From: Chloroflexota bacterium
GTDB lineage: Bacteria; Chloroflexota; Limnocylindria; Limnocylindrales; CSP1-4
Length of the DNA stretch: 9,431 nucleotides
Direction: 5' to 3'
Assembly: GCA_021790375.1 (NCBI GenBank)
Contig: JAJYEB010000053.1
Coordinates: 1-9,431, forward strand
Every line of letters begins with the position of its first letter. Within the stretch, counting starts at the first letter, position 1. The position numbers and the translations under genes are program-made. This document shows positions 1 through 7,128 of this stretch, piece after piece. The notes under the pieces were generated by a model, which made no database searches, had not been told where the DNA came from, and saw only the letters and a program-made list of their open reading frames with translations.

Positions 1-1454
1 GCGTCGCCTTCGACACCCAGGTCGCGGCGTACATCCTCAACGCGACGCTGCGCAGCCAGCCGCTGGTGGACGTCGCGTTCGAGCGGCTGGGGCTGCAGCT
101 CCCGTCGCCGTCGGGCCTGGAGCCGGCACATGCCGCGGCGATCGAGGCGCTGGCGGTGGCGGCCGTCCGCGGGCCCCTGCGTGACGCGCTCGCCGCCGAG
201 TCGCTCGATCGGCTGTACGACGAGATCGAGCTGCCGCTGATCCCCGTGCTGGCCGGCATGGAGGCGACCGGGGTCGTGATCGACCGGGAGGAGCTGGCGG
301 GCCTGAGCGCGCGGTTCGGCGAGGAGATCGGCCGGCTCGAGGCGGAGATCTACGCCGATCTCGGCCACGAGTTCAACCTGGGGAGCCCGAAGCAGCTGGA
401 GCAGGTGCTCTTCCACGAGCTGAACCTGCCCACGGGCAAACGCACCAAGACGGGCTACTCCACCGACGCCGCCACGCTGGAGGGGCTGAAGGGCGCGCAC
501 CCCATGATCGAGAAGCTGCTCGACTGGCGCGCCTACACCAAGCTCAAGAGCACGTACGTCGACGCGCTGCCGGGCCTCATCGATCCGGAGACGGGCCGCC
601 TCCACACCACCTTCCACCAGGCGGTGGCCGCGACCGGCCGGCTCAGCTCGTCCGACCCGAACCTGCAGAACATCCCGATCCGCACCGAGCTCGGCCGGCG
701 CATCCGGCGCGCGTTCGTCGCCGGGGACCCGTCACTGACGCTGCTGGCCGCCGACTACAGCCAGATCGAGCTGCGCATCCTGGCCCACGTGTCGGGTGAC
801 GAGCACCTGCGCGAGGCGTTCGCGCGCGGCGAGGACATCCATCGCGCGACCGCTGCCCGCGTGCTGCACAAGGACCCGGCCGACGTCACGTCCTCGGAGC
901 GCTCCATGGCCAAGATGGTGAACTTCGGGATCGCCTACGGGATGAGCGACTTCGGGCTGTCGACCCGGGCGGGGATCCCGCAGCAGGAAGCCCGCGAGTT
1001 CATCACGACCTACTTCGCCACCTACAGCGGCATCAGCTACTACATGCTCCACATCAAGGACGTGGCGCGGACCCAGGGCTACGTCACCACGCTGCTGGGC
1101 CGGCGGCGCTTCATCCCCGAGCTGCAGGAGCGCAACCCCAACCTGCGGGCGGCCGGGGAGCGGATGGCGATCAACATGCCGATCCAGGGGACCGCTGCGG
1201 ACGTGATCAAGCTCGCGATGATCCGGATGGCGGACCGACTGCGCAGCGAGGGGTTCCGGGCGCGGATGCTGCTGCAGGTGCACGACGAGCTGCTGTTCGA
1301 GGTGCCTCGCGACGAGGTGGCGCGGCTCGCGCCGGTCGTGCGGGAGACGATGGAGGGGGCGCTCCCGCTGGATGTCCCGCTGACCGTCGACATGAAGTCG
1401 GCCGACGACTGGGAGTCGATGACGCCGCTGCCGGACGAGCTGCCCGCGATCTGA
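1..1454 (+). CDS. polA: DNA polymerase I, C-terminal part (5' end outside window)
   Basis: This is the family A polymerase that fills gaps in excision repair and replaces RNA primers. The frame is open from the first complete codon at position 3 to the TGA, giving 483 visible codons, so the start and the N-terminal 5'-nuclease lie upstream. The visible part begins at the end of the 3'-5' exonuclease-like domain with FDTQVAAYIL. The thumb follows (KLKSTYVDALPG), then TGRLSSSDPNLQNIP. Palm motif A is ADYSQIELRI, with the metal-binding Asp at about 753. The O-helix is KMVNFGIAYG at about 913-942, and motif C is QVHDELLFEV with Asp at about 1284. The O-helix carries Phe where T7-like enzymes have Tyr, which in the family means discrimination against dideoxynucleotides. 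The expected Tyr-x3-Asp of exonuclease motif III is not recognisable near HAAAIEALAVAAV, so proofreading is probably lost. Identification is very secure. Confidence 0.97.
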   Translation, partial: VAFDTQVAAYILNATLRSQPLVDVAFERLGLQLPSPSGLEPAHAAAIEALAVAAVRGPLRDALAAESLDRLYDEIELPLIPVLAGMEATGVVIDREELAGLSARFGEEIGRLEAEIYADLGHEFNLGSPKQLEQVLFHELNLPTGKRTKTGYSTDAATLEGLKGAHPMIEKLLDWRAYTKLKSTYVDALPGLIDPETGRLHTTFHQAVAATGRLSSSDPNLQNIPIRTELGRRIRRAFVAGDPSLTLLAADYSQIELRILAHVSGDEHLREAFARGEDIHRATAARVLHKDPADVTSSERSMAKMVNFGIAYGMSDFGLSTRAGIPQQEAREFITTYFATYSGISYYMLHIKDVARTQGYVTTLLGRRRFIPELQERNPNLRAAGERMAINMPIQGTAADVIKLAMIRMADRLRSEGFRARMLLQVHDELLFEVPRDEVARLAPVVRETMEGALPLDVPLTVDMKSADDWESMTPLPDELPAI

Positions 1455-1631
1455 GCGGGGCCGCCACGCCGCCGAGCGGGCTCTGCGGCCGCTATCGGCG
1501 GGCCTGGCACTGCGCTGAGAGAGCCGGAGGGCGCGCAGGGCGGGCCCGCGGGCGCGCGAGCGGCCCGGAAAGCAACGGAGGGCGGTGGGCTGGCAGGCCT
1601 CGCCGCCCTCGGGTTGCTCGGGCTATTCGGA
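1455..1631. other. Convergent intergenic region, GC-rich, no gene seen
   Basis: This stretch separates polA from the oppositely oriented small membrane-protein gene. It is extremely GC-rich and shows short dyads: GCGGGCCCGC at 1540-1549, flanked by GCGCGC at 1531-1536 and 1552-1557, and a longer hairpin near 1578-1610. I found no convincing reading frame here on either strand. The frames that stay open have no motifs and look like consequences of high GC. Its likely role is termination of the two converging transcripts. Confidence 0.5.
1578..1610. terminator. Possible bidirectional terminator hairpin
   Basis: GAGGGCGG at 1578-1585 and CCGCCCTC at 1603-1610 form a perfect 8-bp stem. It can be extended inward by a G-U and a G-C pair around a loop of about 13 bases. 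It lies between two converging genes, which is where a shared terminator would be expected. There is no T-tract on either side, so it is not a classical intrinsic terminator. High-GC bacteria often use hairpins without U-tracts or Rho, so the call is tentative. Confidence 0.3.
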
Positions 1632-1781
1632 TCAGGCGTGGTGCTGCGGGTACCCCTCGTCGGAGTGGGTGCCGGGCCACCAGTGCCGGGCGTCGTCCAC
1701 GGGGCGAGAGTCGGAGCCGAGCTCCGCGGCAAGCAGCACGAACGCGAGCACGACGAGAAGGATGAACGCGAGTGATTCCAT
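1632..1781 (-). CDS. Small single-span membrane protein, 49 aa, unknown function
   Basis: The protein starts MESLAFILLVVLAFVLLAAE, an uninterrupted hydrophobic helix of about 16 residues (4-19) after only three residues. A polar tail of about 30 residues follows, rich in Asp, His and Trp (DDARHWWPGTHSDEGYP) and ending QHHA before TGA. Codons are strongly GC3 like the neighbours, which supports real coding. I chose the ATG at 1781 because a TACAGT box lies 7 bases upstream, fitting a leaderless transcript. An in-frame ATG at 1799 would add six residues (MNTVQG). The gene is divergent from the LysR-type gene, 54 bases away start to start, the classical layout for a LysR target. The single N-terminal helix without a signal-peptidase site suggests a membrane anchor with a short tail. 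I do not recognise the family. Confidence 0.6.
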   Translation of the reverse strand: MESLAFILLVVLAFVLLAAELGSDSRPVDDARHWWPGTHSDEGYPQHHA

Positions 1782-1788
1782 GCCCTGA

Positions 1789-1794
1789 ACTGTA
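1789..1794 (-). promoter_or_regulatory. Candidate -10 box for the small membrane-protein gene
   Basis: On the minus strand TACAGT fits TANNNT and ends 7 bases before the ATG at 1781. That would put the transcription start at or beside the A of the ATG, giving a leaderless message. No good Shine-Dalgarno sequence lies in front of this ATG or the upstream ATG at 1799. No clear -35 box is seen. Confidence 0.35.
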
Positions 1795-1800
1795 TTCATC

Positions 1801-1827
1801 CCACTTGATCAGAGCAAATCCAAGTGG
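1801..1827. promoter_or_regulatory. Inverted repeat in the LysR divergent spacer, candidate operator
   Basis: CCACTTG at 1801-1807 and CAAGTGG at 1821-1827 are perfect 7-bp inverted repeats 13 bases apart, lying between two divergent genes. TGATCA palindromes sit at 1806-1811, 1837-1842 and 1850-1855. The last two overlap the first codons of the LysR gene. LysR-type regulators usually bind a dyad in such a spacer and control both directions. The repeat is not a clean T-N11-A box, so assigning it to this regulator is inference. Confidence 0.4.
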
Positions 1828-1835
1828 TTCAATAG

Positions 1836-2780
1836 ATGATCATGGAAACTGATCATTGGACCGACCTGGAGCTCCGTCACCTCCAGAGCTTCCGCGCCGT
1901 CGCGGAGACCGGCTCGTTCCACGCCGCCGCCGACCTCCTGGACTACACGCAGTCCGCGGTCAGCCAGCACCTGGCCGCCCTCGAGTCGATCGTCGGGATG
2001 CGGCTGGTGGAGCGCTCCCGCGGACGCCGGACCATCGAGCTCACCGAGCCGGGGCGGCTGCTGCTGCGACATGCCGAGGCGATCGTCGCGCGCCTCAGCG
2101 CCGCCCAGGCGGACCTGCGCTCGTACGCGGAAGGCGCGACCGGCACGCTGCGGGTGGGGACGTACCAGAGCGTGAGTGCCCGCCTGCTTCCCCAGCTGGT
2201 GAGCCGGTTCGCGACCGCGTGGCCGGGGGTCGAGGTCCAGCTCCACGAGGATCACGACGACGTGGAGCTGCTCTCGTTCATCGAGTCGGGCGAGCTCGAC
2301 CTCGCGTTCACCGTCCTGCCACTGCCTCCGGGGCCGTTCGACGTCGTGGAGCTGCTGCGTGACCCGTACGTGCTGATGGTGGCGGCCGGTTCGCCGCTGG
2401 CGGGCCACGCCGGAGGTCCGGTGCTGCGCGAGCTGGCCGGGCATCCGCTCATCGCGTTCCGGGGAGGCCGCACGGCGGAGCTCGCGGAGGAGCACCTGCG
2501 GCAGAACGGGTGCGAGCCGCGGGTGGTGTTCCGGTCGGACGACAACGGCACCGTCCAGGGGATGGTCGCCGCGGGCGTCGGGTCCGCGCTCGTGCCGCTG
2601 CTGACGGTCGACGCGGACGACCCGTCGGTGGTGCTCGTGCCCACGGGGGTGCCGCCGCGGATCATCGGGCTGGCGTGGCATCGCGACCGTCACCGCTCGG
2701 CGGCGAACAGGGCGTTCGTTGACCTGGCACGCGAGGTCTGCGCGGCGGTGCCGGTCGAGATCCCTGGTCCGGCGGCATAG
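1836..2780 (+). CDS. LysR-family transcriptional regulator
   Basis: At 314 residues this has the usual LysR length and layout. The N-terminal winged helix-turn-helix spans about residues 13-72, with LRHLQSFRAVAETGSFHAAA, then TQSAVSQHLAALE as the recognition region, and the wing ending at IELTEPGRLLLRHA. A linker helix and the substrate-binding-like effector domain (about 103-300) follow, starting GTLRVGTYQSV and containing the family-typical GELDLAFTV and VAAGVGSALVPLL. The inducer cannot be predicted. Two in-frame ATGs, at 1836 and 1842, can start it, and neither has a clear Shine-Dalgarno site. The gene is divergent from the small membrane-protein gene, its most likely target, and the dyad between them is the likely binding site. 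It separates polA from the repair gene mutM, so it may be a later insertion. The family call is firm. Confidence 0.93.
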   Translation: MIMETDHWTDLELRHLQSFRAVAETGSFHAAADLLDYTQSAVSQHLAALESIVGMRLVERSRGRRTIELTEPGRLLLRHAEAIVARLSAAQADLRSYAEGATGTLRVGTYQSVSARLLPQLVSRFATAWPGVEVQLHEDHDDVELLSFIESGELDLAFTVLPLPPGPFDVVELLRDPYVLMVAAGSPLAGHAGGPVLRELAGHPLIAFRGGRTAELAEEHLRQNGCEPRVVFRSDDNGTVQGMVAAGVGSALVPLLTVDADDPSVVLVPTGVPPRIIGLAWHRDRHRSAANRAFVDLAREVCAAVPVEIPGPAA

Positions 2781-2832
2781 CGCCACCCGGTCCGCCGATG
2801 GTGCCGCGTCCCACGCCGTGACCGCCATTGAG

Positions 2833-2838
2833 TACGCT
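2833..2838 (+). promoter_or_regulatory. Candidate -10 box for mutM (leaderless start)
   Basis: TACGCT fits TANNNT and ends 6 bases before the mutM ATG, so transcription would begin at or beside the start codon. There is no Shine-Dalgarno motif before this ATG, although its position is fixed by the protein chemistry. The same arrangement with the same 6-base gap occurs before uvrB. No convincing -35 box is visible. Confidence 0.4.
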
Positions 2839-2844
2839 TGAGCC

Positions 2845-3963
2845 ATGCCCGAGCTTCCCGAGGTCGAGACGATCGCGCGCGACCTGCGTCCCCTCGCCTC
2901 CGGTCGCACGATCAGCGCGGTCCGGATCGACTGGCCGCGCATCGTCGCGCACCCGGACCCCGAGGCGTTCGTGGCCGGGCTCCTGGGCCGCCGGATCCTC
3001 GGCGTGGAGCGACGGGCGAAGTGGCTGCTTCTCGACCTGGACGGCGGCTCGGTGCTGGCGATCCAGGTGATGATGACGGGCCAGCTCTTCGTGGTGCCTG
3101 CCGCGGCTCCGGCTGATCGGCACGTCCACCTGTTGATCGACCTTGACGACGGTCGCCAGTTGCGCCTGCGCGACATGCGGAAGTTCGCGCGCGTGGGGCT
3201 CTACCGGCGGGATCCGGCGGGCCGCGTGCTGCGGGACGCGGGTGGACGTGAGCCCGGGGACGTCTTCGCCCGGCACGGCCCCGAGCCGCTCGCTCCGGGC
3301 TTCACCCTCGCCCGCTTCCGCGAGCGTGTGCGCGCTCGCCGGGGCCGGCTGAAGCCCCTGCTCCTGGACCAGTCGTTCGTGGCCGGCGTCGGCAACATCT
3401 ACGCCGACGAGGCGCTCTGGCGCGCGCGTCTGCATCCGCTCCGGACGGTGGCCACGCTGCGCCCCGACGACGAGCGCCGGCTCTACCGCTCGCTGCTGGA
3501 TGTGCTGGCCGAGGCCGTGGAGCGCCGCGGCAGCTCGATCGACGACTACACGGCCCCGGAGGGGGACGGCGAGATGCAGGATCACCTGCAGGCGTACCAG
3601 CGCACCGGGCTTCCGTGCCTCCGGTGCGGGCGGCCGATGCGCCGGATCACGGTGGGCCAGCGAGGGACCCACTTCTGCTCGTGGTGCCAGCGGCTTCCGG
3701 CAGTCGACCGGGCCGGGGCGGCCCCGCTGCTGAGCGGGCAGCGCAATCGCAGCGCCGATGAAGCGCGCCCGGGCCCCCGCTGGACCGAGCTGGCGGGGGA
3801 GGGGACGCTGGGGTTGACTCCCGACGAAGCTGCGCGCGCCGCCGCGAAGACGCGTGGCGGGGCCGGGCGCCTCGCTGCCGACGCCGCGAAGGCACGTGCC
3901 GAGCGCACCCGCCGCGCGGCGGAGACGCGCCGCCGCAACGCCCGGGCGGGTGCCGGAGCCTGA
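2845..3963 (+). CDS. mutM: Formamidopyrimidine-DNA glycosylase (Fpg/MutM) with basic C-terminal tail
   Basis: This bifunctional glycosylase/AP lyase removes 8-oxoguanine and formamidopyrimidines. It begins MPELPEVETI: after Met removal Pro2 is the Schiff-base nucleophile and Glu3 the acid, which fixes the ATG. Lys59 in RRAKWLLLDL corresponds to the conserved Lys57 of the family, and Met77 in MMTGQLF to the lesion-void filling Met. DMRKFARVGLY and the helix-two-turn-helix GVGNIYADEALW (Asn184) follow. The zinc finger is Cys258-x2-Cys261 and Cys278-x2-Cys281. Bacterial Fpg normally ends just after this finger at about 270-290 residues. This protein runs about 88 residues further as an Ala/Arg/Lys-rich, probably helical or disordered tail (for example AKARAERTRRAAETRRR). 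It heads an apparent operon with the ABC-F gene and coaE. A role in base excision repair is well supported; the tail's function is unknown. Confidence 0.96.
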   Translation: MPELPEVETIARDLRPLASGRTISAVRIDWPRIVAHPDPEAFVAGLLGRRILGVERRAKWLLLDLDGGSVLAIQVMMTGQLFVVPAAAPADRHVHLLIDLDDGRQLRLRDMRKFARVGLYRRDPAGRVLRDAGGREPGDVFARHGPEPLAPGFTLARFRERVRARRGRLKPLLLDQSFVAGVGNIYADEALWRARLHPLRTVATLRPDDERRLYRSLLDVLAEAVERRGSSIDDYTAPEGDGEMQDHLQAYQRTGLPCLRCGRPMRRITVGQRGTHFCSWCQRLPAVDRAGAAPLLSGQRNRSADEARPGPRWTELAGEGTLGLTPDEAARAAAKTRGGAGRLAADAAKARAERTRRAAETRRRNARAGAGA

Positions 3964-3964
3964 C

Positions 3965-6082
<2,118 letters not shown>

Positions 6083-6091
<9 letters not shown>

Positions 6092-6144
6092 ATGCCGGCC
6101 CCGTGCTGAAGCCGGCCCCGCGATGAATGCCGGCCCCGTGCTGA
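6083..6144 (+). repeat. 35-bp tandem duplication at the ABC-F/coaE junction
   Basis: The 27 bases at 6083-6109 recur exactly at 6118-6144. With the 8 bases between them they make a tandem duplication of period 35. Each copy contains the core CGATGAATGCCGGCCCCGTG, that is, an ATGA overlap followed by the first codons of coaE. Because 35 is not a multiple of three, the first copy is out of frame with coaE and reads into a stop. Confidence 0.9.
6088..6126 (+). CDS. 12-codon mini-ORF between ABC-F gene and coaE (duplicated coaE start)
   Basis: The reading frame encodes MNAGPVLKPAPR and a TGA. Its ATG overlaps the ABC-F stop as ATGA at 6088-6091, and its own TGA overlaps the coaE ATG as ATGA at 6123-6126. 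GAGGAG at 6071-6076, 11 bases upstream, could load ribosomes. Its first seven residues repeat the start of CoaE (MNAGPVL), so it is a by-product of the 35-bp duplication and not an old gene. It may matter as a coupling relay: ribosomes ending on ABC-F could reinitiate here and again at coaE. The peptide itself probably has no function. Confidence 0.45.
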
Positions 6145-6767
6145 TCGGCCTGACCGGCCCGATCGGCTGCGGCAAGTCCACCGTGGCCGGCTGGCTGGCG
6201 TCCATGGGCGGGCGCCGCATCGACATGGATGCGCTGGCCCGCGAGGTGACCGCGCCGGGGACGGCGGCGCTGCCGGCGATCCGGCGACGCTTCGGGGACG
6301 GCGTGTTCGCCGCCGACGGATCGCTCGACCGGGCGGCGCTGGCCGCGATCGTGTTCCGGGATCCCGCCGCGCTGGCCGACCTCGAACGGATCGTGCATCC
6401 CTTCGTGCGCGAGCGACTCGTCGAGGAGGTGGCCTCCGCGGGCGCCGCCGGCGTCCCGTTCGTCGTGATCGAGGCGATCAAGCTGGTCGAATCGGGCATC
6501 GCGGCCGCATGCGACGCGGTCTGGGTGGTGGATTGCGGCCCGGAGATGCAGCGAGCGCGCCTTTCGGGGCGGGGCGTGGCGCCGGACGACGCGGAACGGC
6601 GGATGGCCGCCCAGGGTGCCGGCCTGGCCGAGCGGCTCGTGGCCCGCGTGATGTCGGAATGGCCGTCCGTGCCGGTGCGGCGCCTCGTCACCGACGGCCC
6701 GGAGGCCGAGGTCCGGGCGGTGGTCGAGGCCGCGCTCGAGGAGGCGCTGGCGGACCGGGGCCGGTAA
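6123..6767 (+). CDS. coaE: Dephospho-CoA kinase
   Basis: CoaE carries out the last step of coenzyme A synthesis, phosphorylating the 3'-hydroxyl of dephospho-CoA with ATP in the cytosol. The 214-residue length is normal. The N-terminus MNAGPVLIGLTGPIGCGKST holds the P-loop GPIGCGKST. The family motifs IDMDALAREV, FGDGVFAADGSLDRAAL, LERIVHPFVRERL (substrate-binding His-Pro), EAIKLVESG, AVWVVDCGPEMQRARL and the lid-like RRMAAQ all occur in order. This ATG is chosen because it gives the standard start just before IGLTGPIG. It has no good Shine-Dalgarno site but overlaps the preceding mini-ORF stop as ATGA, so translation is probably coupled to the upstream ABC-F gene. It is the last gene of the mutM–ABC-F–coaE unit, and the gap behind it holds a convergent gene. 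The call is secure. Confidence 0.96.
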   Translation: MNAGPVLIGLTGPIGCGKSTVAGWLASMGGRRIDMDALAREVTAPGTAALPAIRRRFGDGVFAADGSLDRAALAAIVFRDPAALADLERIVHPFVRERLVEEVASAGAAGVPFVVIEAIKLVESGIAAACDAVWVVDCGPEMQRARLSGRGVAPDDAERRMAAQGAGLAERLVARVMSEWPSVPVRRLVTDGPEAEVRAVVEAALEEALADRGR

Positions 6768-6798
6768 GGGACGCAGACGTACGTAAGGGGCGCAGGCG
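6765..6798 (+). repeat. Imperfect 15-bp direct repeat at the coaE stop
   Basis: TAAGGGACGCAGACG at 6765-6779, which contains the coaE stop codon, recurs as TAAGGGGCGCAGGCG at 6784-6798 with 13 of 15 bases the same. It looks like a small, slightly decayed tandem duplication of period 19. No function is evident. Confidence 0.5.
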
Positions 6799-6801
6799 CC
6801 G

Positions 6802-6820
6802 GGCCGTCAGGCGAGCGGCC
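6802..6820. terminator. Weak hairpin between coaE and the convergent small gene
   Basis: GGCCG at 6802-6806 pairs with CGGCC at 6816-6820 around a 9-base loop, just past coaE and over the stop of the minus-strand gene. The stem is short and has no T-tract. Its only support is its place between converging genes. Confidence 0.2.
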
Positions 6821-7050
6821 GCACCCGCGGCAGGAAATCGGGGCGCGGTCGCCCCTCGGCGCAGGCCACCCAGCCGAGGAGTTGGGGACGCGGGCCGAAG
6901 AGCACCAGCACGCGTTCTTCGCGGGCGGATGCGGGGCGCAGGCCTCCGTTTGTGCACCAGCCGCTCGACGATGCGCTCGCGGAGTCGCCGCCGCCCGAAC
7001 GCGAACTGCGGGAGCCCCTGCACGTCTTCGACGTCGAGGGCCTGTGACAC
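6807..7050 (-). pseudogene. Small gene of unknown family, apparently frameshifted
   Basis: Read on the minus strand from a GTG at 7050, one frame gives a plausible protein start, VSQALDVEDVQGLPQFAFG then RRRLRERIVERLVHK. The frame then turns into Arg/Pro-rich nonsense. A shift of one base near 6957 continues it as GGLRPASAREERVLVLFGPR and QLLGWVACAEGRPRPDFLPR, ending VRPLA at TGA. Both halves have G/C-ending codons and natural residue composition in their own frame only. The summed length (about 80 residues) and the span of 244 bases (one more than a multiple of three) fit a single-base insertion. It could be a real inactivating mutation, a sequencing or assembly error beside the AAA run, or, least likely, programmed frameshifting. 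I do not recognise the family. It is divergent from uvrB and convergent with coaE. Confidence 0.45.
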
Positions 7051-7116
7051 CCACGGCCCGGCCGCCCCACTGCCGGGGCAAAATAGTGCATCTGTTCTAA
7101 CCGGACTCCGTGCTGT

Positions 7117-7122
7117 TATCCT
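7117..7122 (+). promoter_or_regulatory. Candidate -10 box for uvrB (leaderless start)
   Basis: TATCCT fits TANNNT and ends 6 bases before the GTG start. It lies within the AT-rich island around 7080-7120, the only such stretch near this gene. No Shine-Dalgarno site precedes the GTG, so the transcript may begin at the start codon. The region must also hold the promoter of the divergent small gene. Confidence 0.4.
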
Positions 7123-7128
7123 CTGTCC

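Noticed and set aside
1585..1788. 67-codon plus-strand frame between polA and the LysR gene
   Set aside because: Ser/Ala/Cys-rich with no initiation signal. The opposite strand of the same bases gives a coherent membrane protein instead.
1809..3176. Long open frame on the minus strand opposite LysR and mutM (455 codons)
   Set aside because: It is a shadow of high-GC coding on the other strand: Arg/His/Pro-rich, no domain motifs, and it crosses the boundary of two well-identified plus-strand genes.
3854..3964. ATG at 3854 as an earlier start for the ABC-F protein
   Set aside because: It would add 37 low-complexity residues encoded inside mutM. The GTG at 3965 has a proper GGAG and begins where family similarity begins.
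7086..7097. Possible LexA/SOS box before uvrB (GTGCATCTGTTC)
   Set aside because: Only the right half GTTC fits GAAC-N4-GTTC; the left half has two mismatches. Too weak to call.
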